Shown here: positions 6,332 to 13,856 of the stretch, in pieces
How positions within the stretch are numbered: position 1 is the first letter of the stretch
How the letters are laid out: every line of letters begins with the position of its first letter
From: an uncultured Anaerolineales bacterium
Lineage (GTDB): Bacteria > Chloroflexota > Anaerolineae > Anaerolineales > Villigracilaceae
Length of the DNA stretch: 17,454 nucleotides
Assembly: GCA_937928015.1 (NCBI GenBank)
Contig: CALFXA010000093.1
Coordinates: 1 to 17,454 of the forward strand
Reading direction: 5' to 3'
Translations under genes and position numbers: made by a program
Notes under the pieces: model-generated
The model's input: only the letters and a program-made list of their open reading frames with translations
What the model was told of the DNA's origin: nothing
Databases searched by the model: none

Positions 6332-7225
6332 ATGGATTTTCTCACCCGACTTGCCCAACCCACCCCGATCCTGCTCGACGGCGCGACAGGCACTGAACTG
6401 CATCGCCGTGGCATGGATACGGGCCTTCCGCTCTGGTCTGCTAATGCCCTTCTCAGCGACGAAGGCGCGCGCGTGCTCAAGGAGATTCATCTCGACTATC
6501 TGCGCGCAGGCGCGGAGATTCTCACTACCAATACCTTCCGCACCCATCGCCGCGCCCTGGCTCCTGCGGGCTACGCCGACCGCACCCTCGACCTGACCCG
6601 CCGCGCCGTGGAGATTTCCCGCGAGGCGATTCGCGAGTTTGGCTCACCCGAGCCGCGTTTCGTGGCGGGGTCCATCTCCACATTGGAGGATTGTTACCAG
6701 CCTGCGCTCGTCCCGCCCGATGACCAGCTACGAGCCGAGCATAGCGAGCGGGTCCAGCACCTGGTCGAGTGCGGTGTGGACCTGATCCTGATCGAGACCA
6801 TGAACACCATCCGTGAGGCATCCATCGCCGCCAGACTGGCGACGGTCACGGGCACGCCCGTGGTCGTCAGCTTTGTGTGCGACCCGATGGGCAACATCCT
6901 CTCGGGCGAAAGCCTGACCGATGCAGCGCAGGAGTTGCTGCCGCTGGGCATCGTGGCAATCGGCGTCAACTGCGGACCGACCCCCTACCTTTCCGCGCCG
7001 CTGGAGGAGTTGCATGCGGCCTGCCCGCCGAATTTCCCATTGATCGCCTATGGCAATATCGGCTACGCCGACGAGAAGGTCGGTTGGATCAATACCGACG
7101 CGGAGGCGCCCGAGATTTATTGCCGCCACGCGGCTCATTGGCCCGCCAGGATCGTAGGCGGTTGTTGCGGCACCACACCTGCGCACATTCAACAACTTCA
7201 AGCCATTTTGTTCTCATCCCACTGA
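6332..7225 (+). CDS. homocysteine S-methyltransferase family protein (MmuM-like)
   Basis: A 297-residue cytosolic zinc-thiolate methyltransferase related to MmuM and the homocysteine-binding module of MetH. It probably transfers a methyl group from S-methylmethionine or another small donor to homocysteine, making methionine. Zinc ligands are Cys214 (GVNCG) and Cys278-Cys279 (GGCCGTTP). The N-terminal LLDGATGTEL (14-23) and TNTF (66-69) are family hallmarks. The frame extends upstream to 6284, but ATG 6332 fits the homology start and lies six bases after a perfect TATAAT, so the mRNA is probably leaderless; no Shine-Dalgarno is present. moeA follows after six bases. No cobalamin or folate domain is present, so it is not a full MetH. 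Confidence 0.9.
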   Translation: MDFLTRLAQPTPILLDGATGTELHRRGMDTGLPLWSANALLSDEGARVLKEIHLDYLRAGAEILTTNTFRTHRRALAPAGYADRTLDLTRRAVEISREAIREFGSPEPRFVAGSISTLEDCYQPALVPPDDQLRAEHSERVQHLVECGVDLILIETMNTIREASIAARLATVTGTPVVVSFVCDPMGNILSGESLTDAAQELLPLGIVAIGVNCGPTPYLSAPLEELHAACPPNFPLIAYGNIGYADEKVGWINTDAEAPEIYCRHAAHWPARIVGGCCGTTPAHIQQLQAILFSSH

Positions 7226-7231
7226 GGCGCC

Positions 7232-9196
7232 ATGTCTGTTTATCTCCACGATATCCCGCTCGCTCAGGCCCAGACGCGTTTCCGACAAGCATTAGAGGAA
7301 GCGGGACTGTGGCGCGTGCTTGGCACAGAGGTCCTTCCTCTGGACGAAAATCTGCTCGACCGTGTGCTGGCGGAGCCTGTGTGGGCAAAAGTCTCCTCGC
7401 CGAATTACCACGCCTCGGCCATGGATGGCTTTGCCGTCCGTGCCAAAGATAGCGAGGGCGCGGGACCCTCGGACCCGATCACGCTACAGGTCGGACCCTC
7501 GGCCTGTTACCTCGATACGGGCGATCCCCTGCCTGCTGAGTTTGATTCCGTCATCCCCATCGAGAACGTCGAGGCGCTGGACGATGCAGGCCGAACGACC
7601 GAATCGATCCGCAAGCCTGCCTTCATCCGCATCCGCGCCGCCGTAGCGCCGTGGAGTCACGTCCGCCCATTGGGTGAGGACATCGTTGCCACGCAGCTTG
7701 TCCTGCCTGCAGGGCATGAGCTGCGTCCCGCCGACTTGGGCGCGATTGCCGCCTCGGGTCACACCGAAGTGAAGGTGGCGCGCAGGCCGCGTGTGGCCAT
7801 CCTGCCGACGGGCAGCGAATTGGTCCCGCTCGGCAGCACGTTGAAGTCGGGTGACATCCTCGAATACAATTCGCTGGTCCTGGCGGCGCAGGTCAAAGCC
7901 ATGGGCGCCCAGCCGACCCGTTATCCGATCACCATCGATAACTTCGATTTAATCTGTGAGCACGTGAAAGAGGCGGCGCAGGAGCATGACCTGATCCTGT
8001 TGAATGCGGGGTCCTCGGCCGGGGCGGAGGACTTTTCCGCCAGAGTGGTAGAGACGCTTGGGACATTGTATGTGCATGGCGTGGCTGTGCGGCCCGGGCA
8101 CCCTGTCATTTTGGGGACGGTGGCGCGCGGCGATTCACCCGTCGTTCCCATCATCGGCGTGCCTGGTTATCCCGTCTCGGCCGCGTTGACGGTAGATATC
8201 TTTGCCGAGCCGATCCTGGCCCAATGGCAGGGACGCCGTCCGCTGGTACTGCACGAGGAGCAGGCTACGCTCACGCGCAAGATCGTCTCGCCGCCCGGCG
8301 ACGATGATTACGTGCGCGTGGCTGTGGGGCGGGTGGGCCAGAAGTTGCTGGCTGCGCCTCTCTCGCGCGGCGCGGGGGTCATCACCTCGTTGGTCCGCGC
8401 AGATGGACTGGTGGTGATTCCCCGCGGCGAACAAGGCGCGGAGGCAGGCCAGCCTGTGCGTGTGCGCCTGTACCGCACGCCCTCCGAGTTGGACCGTACC
8501 ATTTTCTGCATCGGTTCTCACGATGTGATCCTTGATTTGTTGGCCCAATACCTGTCCAATCATGACCGACGCTTTGTCTCGGCCAACGTCGGCTCGCAAG
8601 GCGGACTGGTGGCCTTGCGGCGCGGGGAAGCCCACCTGGCTGGATCTCACCTGCTCGATCCAGAAACGGGTGAATACAACGTGTCTTATCTCAAACAGTA
8701 CCTGCCTGATACGCCGGTAAAGCTGGTGACGTTGGTGGGGCGTGAGCAGGGCCTGTTGGTGAGGAGAGGCAACCCGAAGGGCATCAAAAGCCTGGGCGAT
8801 CTGACCCGCCCCGAGGTCCAGTTTGTGAATCGTCAGCGGGGAGCGGGCACGCGCATCCTGTTGGATTATCATCTGAACAGATTGGGGATAGCCGCTCAAA
8901 CTGTCCTCGGCTACAATCAGGAAGAATATACCCATCTGGGTGTGGCGGCGGCGGTGGCCTCGGGCCGCGCTGATTGTGGACTGGGCATTCCCGCCGCGGC
9001 GCAGGCTCTCGACCTGGATTTTGTCCCGCTATTCAACGAGCGATACGATCTGGTCATTCCCACTGTCCACGCTGAAAGTGATCTGCTGGCCCCCCTTTTT
9101 GCTGTTCTGGCTGACCCCGCTTTTCGATGGGCTGTGACAGCCCTTCCAGGTTATGATATTACCCGTATGGGAAATTTAGTTTCGGAGGCTTTATGA
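7232..9196 (+). CDS. moeA: molybdopterin molybdenumtransferase MoeA fused to a PBP-like domain
   Basis: This 654-residue cytosolic protein joins MoeA (about 1-415), which inserts molybdate into adenylylated molybdopterin, to a periplasmic-binding-protein-like domain (about 428-640, COG1910/PF12727 type). MoeA motifs: AMDGFAV (63-69), TGDPLP (96-101), PTGSELV (192-198), NAGSSAGAEDF (258-268), RPGHPV (287-292), GVPGYPVS (309-316). Positions that are Lys in E. coli KPGKP are Arg287 and His290 here. The C-terminal domain has GSQGGLVALRRGEAHLAGSH and GADCGLGI-like segments resembling ModA/LysR effector folds. The fusion is known; the extra domain may bind molybdate or a related ligand (inference). 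GAGG overlapping the previous stop precedes the ATG by four bases. The stop overlaps the next start as ATGA. Confidence 0.92.
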   Translation: MSVYLHDIPLAQAQTRFRQALEEAGLWRVLGTEVLPLDENLLDRVLAEPVWAKVSSPNYHASAMDGFAVRAKDSEGAGPSDPITLQVGPSACYLDTGDPLPAEFDSVIPIENVEALDDAGRTTESIRKPAFIRIRAAVAPWSHVRPLGEDIVATQLVLPAGHELRPADLGAIAASGHTEVKVARRPRVAILPTGSELVPLGSTLKSGDILEYNSLVLAAQVKAMGAQPTRYPITIDNFDLICEHVKEAAQEHDLILLNAGSSAGAEDFSARVVETLGTLYVHGVAVRPGHPVILGTVARGDSPVVPIIGVPGYPVSAALTVDIFAEPILAQWQGRRPLVLHEEQATLTRKIVSPPGDDDYVRVAVGRVGQKLLAAPLSRGAGVITSLVRADGLVVIPRGEQGAEAGQPVRVRLYRTPSELDRTIFCIGSHDVILDLLAQYLSNHDRRFVSANVGSQGGLVALRRGEAHLAGSHLLDPETGEYNVSYLKQYLPDTPVKLVTLVGREQGLLVRRGNPKGIKSLGDLTRPEVQFVNRQRGAGTRILLDYHLNRLGIAAQTVLGYNQEEYTHLGVAAAVASGRADCGLGIPAAAQALDLDFVPLFNERYDLVIPTVHAESDLLAPLFAVLADPAFRWAVTALPGYDITRMGNLVSEAL

Positions 9197-9558
9197 AGCA
9201 AGCACTTGTTATTGATGATAATCGAAACACCGCCGATGCCCTCCATCAAATGTTGAGTGTGCTGGGCGTGCCCGCGCGCACGGCGTACGGTTCCAGCCCC
9301 GCCATTGCGTTATTGAAGAGCGGCGCCCCCGGGATCATCTTGCTGGACATCAACATGCCCGGCGTGGATGGGACCGAGATTCTCTCTTACGTCAAACGTG
9401 AACCGCGCCTTTCGGCGGTGCCCGTTATCGTCATCACCTCCGACGACCAGCCCGAGACCCGTCAGCGGGTGCTGAAGGGCGGGGCGCTGACCATCTTGAT
9501 CAAACCCGTCACCATCGATGCGCTGGAAGGCGCGCTGAGAAAAGCAGGCATCCTGTAA
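9193..9558 (+). CDS. stand-alone response regulator receiver domain (CheY-like)
   Basis: A 121-residue single REC domain with no output domain. The acidic pair Asp8-Asp9, phospho-acceptor Asp52 (LDINMPGVDG), Thr82 (ITSDD) and Lys104 (IKP) are all present, so it should be phosphorylatable. The start overlaps the moeA stop (ATGA) and has GGAGG four bases before it; a strong terminator follows, so it is the last gene of the methyltransferase-moeA operon. No histidine kinase is nearby. The partner kinase and target are unknown; its link to molybdenum metabolism rests only on operon position. Confidence 0.9.
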   Translation: MKQALVIDDNRNTADALHQMLSVLGVPARTAYGSSPAIALLKSGAPGIILLDINMPGVDGTEILSYVKREPRLSAVPVIVITSDDQPETRQRVLKGGALTILIKPVTIDALEGALRKAGIL

Positions 9559-9566
9559 ACCTGAAG

Positions 9567-9596
9567 GCCGCTGGAACGCTCCAGCGGCTTTTTTTT
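9567..9596 (+). terminator. intrinsic terminator of the moeA operon
   Basis: Perfect 9-bp stem GCCGCTGGA (9567-9575), ACGC loop, TCCAGCGGC (9580-9588), followed by eight T residues (9589-9596). It sits just after the receiver gene stop. Its last two T residues are also the first two bases of the next promoter's -35. Confidence 0.93.
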
Positions 9597-9623
9597 GACA
9601 TTCGGCATGGGGGATTGTATAAT
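9595..9623 (+). promoter_or_regulatory. consensus sigma-70 type promoter for the cytochrome c lipoprotein
   Basis: Perfect TTGACA (9595-9600), 17-base spacer, perfect TATAAT (9618-9623). The predicted start near 9630 gives a leader of about 29 bases ending in a purine-rich AAGAGAGAG before the ATG at 9659. It is the strongest promoter match in the window and overlaps the preceding terminator by two bases. Confidence 0.9.
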
Positions 9624-9658
9624 CCGCCCTTGCGTTCTATTTTTCACAAGAGAGAGCC

Positions 9659-10072
9659 ATGCGAAACACGATTCTTCTGGTTGTTCTTCTGGCAGGCCTG
9701 CTTACGGCTTGCGGCACATCGCAATCTACTCAAAATGCTGATCCCGCCGTGGTGGTGACAGTTACCGTCCCGCCTGAATACTCAGGGTTGACCAATCCTC
9801 TTGGCGTGGATGTGGCTGAGGCGGGAGCGAAGGTCTTTGCCACCAACTGCGCCTCCTGTCACGGCGAAACGGGCCGTGGGGATGGCCCCGTGGCAACTTC
9901 CCTGACACCTCGTCCCGTCAACCTGGTGGCCCTGCAAGCGACCTCTACAGATGATTACCTGTTTTGGCGCATCAGCACGGGCAAGTCGGGCACGGCCATG
10001 GTCGGCTGGAAGGGCATCCTCGCGGACGAACAGATCTGGCAGTTGGTCACCTTCCTGCGTACATTGAAATAG
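9659..10072 (+). CDS. monoheme cytochrome c lipoprotein
   Basis: A 137-residue exported lipoprotein (LTAC lipobox, Cys18) with one class I cytochrome c domain. The heme is attached at Cys64-Ala-Ser-Cys67-His68. Met114 (GTAMVGW) is the probable sixth ligand. The C-terminal helix IWQLVTFLRTL is typical. It probably carries electrons on the outer face of the membrane. The nearby caa3 oxidase is a plausible acceptor (inference), though subunit II has its own cytochrome c domain. It has its own strong promoter, so it is transcribed separately from moeA. Confidence 0.92.
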   Translation: MRNTILLVVLLAGLLTACGTSQSTQNADPAVVVTVTVPPEYSGLTNPLGVDVAEAGAKVFATNCASCHGETGRGDGPVATSLTPRPVNLVALQATSTDDYLFWRISTGKSGTAMVGWKGILADEQIWQLVTFLRTLK

Positions 10073-10087
10073 ATTGGTGGAAAACTT

Positions 10088-10114
10088 CCGCACGGCGGAC
10101 AGTGCGGGTATAAT
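10088..10114 (+). promoter_or_regulatory. -10 element with upstream inverted repeat before bcp
   Basis: A perfect TATAAT (10109-10114) lies 30 bases before the bcp start codon; no good -35 is seen at 16-18 bases. Immediately upstream is an inverted repeat CCGCAC (10088-10093), eight bases, GTGCGG (10102-10107), occupying the -35 to -10 interval. It could be an operator or the remnant of a hairpin ending the cytochrome gene; there is no T run. Which is unclear. Confidence 0.5.
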
Positions 10115-10144
10115 GCGCTCCGACCAAAGCTCAAGGAGGAGCCT

Positions 10145-10603
10145 GTGCCCATTTCTGCTGGGATTCCCGCGCCCGATTTTGAACTCTTAGACGATCAGAA
10201 CCAGACCCGACGTCTGGCCGATTTCCGTGGCCAGTGCGTGGTGTTGTATTTCTATCCCAAGGACGATACGCCTGGTTGCACGAAAGAGGCCTGTAACTTC
10301 CGTGACGACTACTCTGCCTATGAACAGGCGGGTATCACCATTCTGGGCATCAGTCCCGATTCTGTCGAGTCGCACCAGAAGTTCAAGGTCAAGTTCCAAT
10401 TGCCGTTTGCGCTGTTGGCGGACGAGGGTCATAAGGTCTGCGATGCTTATGGGACCTGGGGACCCAAGAAATTCATGGGAAAGGCCTATGAAGGTGTGCT
10501 GCGGACGACCTTTCTGATTGGCACGGACGGGATGATCGTGCGCGTCTTCGAGAACGTCCGCCCTGCCGAGCACAGCGCCGAAGTGCTGGCCGCCTTCCAA
10601 TAG
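10145..10603 (+). CDS. bcp: thiol peroxidase of the Bcp/PrxQ family
   Basis: A 152-residue cytosolic peroxiredoxin that reduces hydrogen peroxide and organic peroxides using thioredoxin or a similar donor. The peroxidatic Cys45 lies in YPKDDTPGCT and the resolving Cys50 is five residues later, the spacing of atypical 2-Cys Bcp proteins such as E. coli Bcp. The N-terminal GIPAPDFEL and the C-terminal RTTFLIGTDG and VRPAEHSAEVL segments fit the family. It starts with GTG, supported by GGAGG (10135-10139) five bases upstream and by homology beginning there. Its place next to respiratory genes suggests protection during aerobic respiration (inference). Confidence 0.94.
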   Translation: MPISAGIPAPDFELLDDQNQTRRLADFRGQCVVLYFYPKDDTPGCTKEACNFRDDYSAYEQAGITILGISPDSVESHQKFKVKFQLPFALLADEGHKVCDAYGTWGPKKFMGKAYEGVLRTTFLIGTDGMIVRVFENVRPAEHSAEVLAAFQ

Positions 10604-10654
10604 GGGAGGCAGGCCGAAAGTCGAAAACTGCTACGATTTTTGTGCTCAAAAAAC

Positions 10655-10683
10655 GTGACAAATTGTCTAAAATTTGGTAAATT
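10655..10683 (+). promoter_or_regulatory. candidate promoter of the caa3 oxidase operon
   Basis: GTGACA (10655-10660, five of six), 17-base spacer, TAAATT (10678-10683, four of six) with an extended -10 TGG. It lies in an AT-rich patch of the 164-bp gap between bcp and the oxidase genes. It would give a leader of about 78 bases. Confidence 0.55.
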
Positions 10684-10767
10684 ACAGCCTGGTACGCGCA
10701 GCCCTGCGGGGGGACTGTCGCGGACGTTATTTTTCCGCTGTGGAACACATTTTTCAGGAGAGTGTGT

Positions 10768-11784
10768 ATGCGACACTATGTAATTGTTGGCATCCTGGTC
10801 ATCGTCGCGGCTGTGGGTACGTACACGGGCCTGCACGCGGTGGGTCTGATGCCCGTCGAGGCCAGCGTGCAAGCGGCCCCGATCGATTGGCTCTGGAACC
10901 TGGAAGTTATCACCATTTCCTTTTTGTTCGCCCTGATCATTGTGCCGATGGTGTACAGCCTGGTCGTTTTTCGCAGGAAGAAGGGCGATAACACGGATGC
11001 CGAGCACATCGAAGGTAATACCACCCTTGAGATCGCCTGGACCATCATCCCGTTGATCGTTGTGGTCATCTTCGCCTACCTGGGCGCATATTCGCTCGGT
11101 GAAACCCGTCGTGTGGACCCGAACGCGATGATCGTCAAGGTGACGGGCTTCCAGTGGGGCTGGCAGTTCGAATATCCCGCTTACGGTGGATTCAAATCCG
11201 ACAAGTTGTACCTGCCTGCCGACAAGCAGGTGTTGCTGCAACTACAGGCCCTGGATGTGATCCACTCTTTCTGGGTGCCTGAATTCCGCGTGAAGCAGGA
11301 CCTGGTGCCTGGCCGCATCACGGAGTATCGCATCACGCCGAGCCTGATCGGTGATTACAAGGTGCGCTGCGCCGAAATCTGCGGCACGTCGCATGCTTAT
11401 ATGGAAGCGCCTGTGGTGGTGGTGGACCAGGCTGCGTTTGATACTTGGGCCAAGGATCAGCAGGTGGCCGCTGCCCAGGCGGAGGCCAATGCCACGCCCG
11501 AGCAGAAGGGCGAGAAACTCTATCAGACCTACTGCAAGGCCTGCCACTCGATCAACGGTACGGCGGGGAATGGTCCCACCTGGCTGGGGCTGTTTGGCCA
11601 CGAGGTGGAACTGGCTGACGGGACGACCGTCACCGCGGATGAGGCCTACTTGACGCAGTCCATCAAGGAGCCGCAGTCGCAGGTGGTGCAGGGATACAGC
11701 CCGATGGCCTTCAATCCCGCCGCCGTGGGTATCGGCGATACCGAGATTGGTTACCTCGTTGCGTACATCAAGACGCTGAAATAA
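10768..11784 (+). CDS. ctaC: cytochrome c oxidase subunit II with fused cytochrome c domain (caa3 type)
   Basis: A 338-residue subunit of the aa3-type oxidase that accepts electrons. Two transmembrane helices (about 45-68 and 88-110) precede the periplasmic CuA cupredoxin domain. The CuA ligands are His166 (HSFWVPEF), Cys201, Glu203 carbonyl, Cys205, His209 and Met212 (CAEICGTSHAYM). GFQWGWQFEY (127-136) is the aromatic electron-entry patch. After an Ala/Gln linker comes a cytochrome c domain with Cys256-Lys-Ala-Cys259-His260 and probable Met313. I chose ATG 10768 because AGGAG (10756-10760) lies seven bases before it; GTG 10762 in frame is too close. The downstream subunit I gene follows after 16 bases. 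Confidence 0.95.
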   Translation: MRHYVIVGILVIVAAVGTYTGLHAVGLMPVEASVQAAPIDWLWNLEVITISFLFALIIVPMVYSLVVFRRKKGDNTDAEHIEGNTTLEIAWTIIPLIVVVIFAYLGAYSLGETRRVDPNAMIVKVTGFQWGWQFEYPAYGGFKSDKLYLPADKQVLLQLQALDVIHSFWVPEFRVKQDLVPGRITEYRITPSLIGDYKVRCAEICGTSHAYMEAPVVVVDQAAFDTWAKDQQVAAAQAEANATPEQKGEKLYQTYCKACHSINGTAGNGPTWLGLFGHEVELADGTTVTADEAYLTQSIKEPQSQVVQGYSPMAFNPAAVGIGDTEIGYLVAYIKTLK

Positions 11785-11800
11785 TCGTGGAGGAGTCAAG

Positions 11801-13843
11801 ATGACAAATATCAAGCCTGTGTGGCGCGGCCTATTCCTGCTGGTCGTCGGCGCATTGATCGGCTATGGGGTGGGGTTGGGACTGGACTTCGCCGTCCAGA
11901 AGACGGTGAGTTACCAGGCTCCCGTGGCGGGGTTGTTCTCGCTGCTGTTCGGCGCGATCTTCTTTTTCTTTGGCCTGATTGGCTATCACGGCGTGACGAA
12001 GGGCCTGGTCTTCCAGGTGCTGGGGACGCTGGCGGGCGCCCTGTTCGTGACGGGCATCCGCGCGGCAATGGGACTCGGCCTGTGGGGGCCGTTCCTCTTT
12101 ACCGAGCCCGCCTGGGTGTTGGGTGGACTCGTCGGCGCGCTTTCCTTTCTGGCGGGCGTGGGCGCCGTGACGGATTGGTGGAAGTGGGCGCTGGGCGAGC
12201 CGACCTCGGATCATCATCACGATGAACCCGGCTGGGAGAAATACTTCGGTGTCTCCCTCGACCACAAGGTGATCGGTATCCAGTACACCGTGGTGGCGTT
12301 GTTGCTGATCAGCGTCGGCGGCCTGTTTGCGCTGATCTTCCGCACGGAACTGGCCGCATCGGGCCTGCAATTCCTGACCCGTGAGTTCAAGCTGTTCGAT
12401 CAGAACGGCCTGCAAATGTACAACTCGTTGATGAGCCTGCACGGCATGATCATGATCGTCTCGATCCTGTTGGGCATCGCAGGCATCATGAACTATGTTG
12501 TGCCGCTGCTGCTGGGCGCGCAGGACATGGCCTTCCCGCGCATGAACGCCTTCTCGTTCTGGATCGCCGTCCCCGCTGCCGTGCTGCTGCTTTCGAGCAT
12601 CTTCTTGGGCGGCTTCGACACAGGCTGGACGGGTTACCCGCCGCTTTCGGTGCGCGCCCCTGTGGGCATGCAGATGTTCTTCCTGGGCGTGTTCGTGGCG
12701 GGCTGGTCGTCCATTTTAGGCGGCTTGAACATCATCGCCACCACGCTGCGGATGCGCGCCAAAGGCATGACCGCCTTCCGCATGCCGATCCTGGTGTGGG
12801 CCTCGGTGGCGACCTCGCTTATCTCGCTGACTGCCACGCAGTTGATCGGCCTGGCGTTCCAGTTGGTGATGTTCCAGCGTTTGCTGGGCATGGGCTTCTT
12901 CGACCCCGACAAGGGCGGCAATCCCGTGTTGTTCCAACACCTGTTCTGGTTCTATTCGCATCCCGCCGTGTACGTGTTCGTGCTGCCTGGCCTGGGTGTG
13001 ATCTCGGAACTGTTACCCGTCTTCGTGCGCAAGCCGCTCTTCGGGTACAAGTGGGTGGCTATGTCCTCACTGGGCATTGCCCTGGTGGGCTTCCTGGTGT
13101 GGGCGCATCACATGTTCACCTCGGGTATGAACGAATACCTGCGCGTGCCGTTCATGTACAGCACCCTGTTGGTGGCTGTGCCGACGGGCGTCAAGTTCTT
13201 CTCGTGGGTGGCGACTCTCTGGAAGGGCAAGATCCGCACGCCCGTGCCGATGCTGTTCGTGCTGGGCGGGATCGTCGTTTTCCTGATGGGCGGCCTCTCG
13301 GGTCCGCCGAACGCCACCGTCTCGACCGACTTGCACCTGCACGATACCTACTTCATCGTCGGCCACTTCCACGACACCATCTTCGGCGGATTCGTCTTCC
13401 CGTTCTTCGCCGCCATCTATTACTGGTTCCCCAAGGCCAGCGGACGTCGCATGAACGAGTTCTGGGGCAAGGTCCACTTCTGGTTGATGACGCCTTCCTT
13501 CTTCGTGCTGACCCTGGGCATGATGCGCATCGGCCTGCTGGGCATGCGCCGCCGCATCGCGGACTACGATCCCGCGCTCGGCTTCGATTTGACTCATCTC
13601 GTGCTGACCATCGCGGGCTTCCTGATCGCGCTCTCGGTGCTGATCTTCATCATCAACTTCTTCCACAGCATGAAGAATGGCGAGAAGGCCGAAGGCAACG
13701 TCTGGGAATCGCGCTCGCCCGAGTGGCAGGTCCCCTCGCCGATGCCGATGCACAACTATGAGCACGAGTTCGAAGTGGTCGGTGAACCGTACGATTATGG
13801 TCTGGCGGGTTCGCGCTACGTCAAGTTCGCCAACGAAAAGTAA
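11801..13843 (+). CDS. ctaD: cytochrome c oxidase subunit I with N-terminal four-helix extension (A2 type)
   Basis: This 680-residue catalytic subunit reduces oxygen and pumps protons. The canonical core starts near residue 154 (DHKVIGIQY). Heme a ligands are His214 and His524, heme a3 His522, CuB His387, His436 and His437, and Tyr391 is placed for the His-Tyr crosslink. Helix VI reads YSHPAVY (385-391): Tyr-Ser replaces the D-channel Glu, defining the A2 family. Asn231 and Asp242 (NYVVPLLLGAQD) of the D channel and Lys465 (PTGVK) of the K channel are present. Residues 1-150 are an extra segment with about four hydrophobic helices (8-28, 42-62, 68-90, 103-122) ending in a His/Asp-rich loop. 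Typical subunit I proteins lack it. GGAGG is seven bases upstream of the ATG. Confidence 0.95.
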   Translation: MTNIKPVWRGLFLLVVGALIGYGVGLGLDFAVQKTVSYQAPVAGLFSLLFGAIFFFFGLIGYHGVTKGLVFQVLGTLAGALFVTGIRAAMGLGLWGPFLFTEPAWVLGGLVGALSFLAGVGAVTDWWKWALGEPTSDHHHDEPGWEKYFGVSLDHKVIGIQYTVVALLLISVGGLFALIFRTELAASGLQFLTREFKLFDQNGLQMYNSLMSLHGMIMIVSILLGIAGIMNYVVPLLLGAQDMAFPRMNAFSFWIAVPAAVLLLSSIFLGGFDTGWTGYPPLSVRAPVGMQMFFLGVFVAGWSSILGGLNIIATTLRMRAKGMTAFRMPILVWASVATSLISLTATQLIGLAFQLVMFQRLLGMGFFDPDKGGNPVLFQHLFWFYSHPAVYVFVLPGLGVISELLPVFVRKPLFGYKWVAMSSLGIALVGFLVWAHHMFTSGMNEYLRVPFMYSTLLVAVPTGVKFFSWVATLWKGKIRTPVPMLFVLGGIVVFLMGGLSGPPNATVSTDLHLHDTYFIVGHFHDTIFGGFVFPFFAAIYYWFPKASGRRMNEFWGKVHFWLMTPSFFVLTLGMMRIGLLGMRRRIADYDPALGFDLTHLVLTIAGFLIALSVLIFIINFFHSMKNGEKAEGNVWESRSPEWQVPSPMPMHNYEHEFEVVGEPYDYGLAGSRYVKFANEK

Positions 13844-13856
13844 AGGGTAGGGCTCG

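Noticed and set aside
6236..6547. N-terminal extension of PadR by 104 residues
   Set aside because: It would read through the promoter, operator and the divergent gene's 5' end. PadR homology and a ribosome site place the start at 6235.
8135..8935. Long minus-strand frame of 266 codons inside moeA
   Set aside because: Shadow of the GC-rich moeA frame; His/Gln/Arg-rich composition and no known domain.
12796..13761. Plus-strand frame of 321 codons in another frame of subunit I
   Set aside because: Subunit I has every catalytic residue in its own frame; the alternative is Arg/Gly/Pro-rich shadow sequence.
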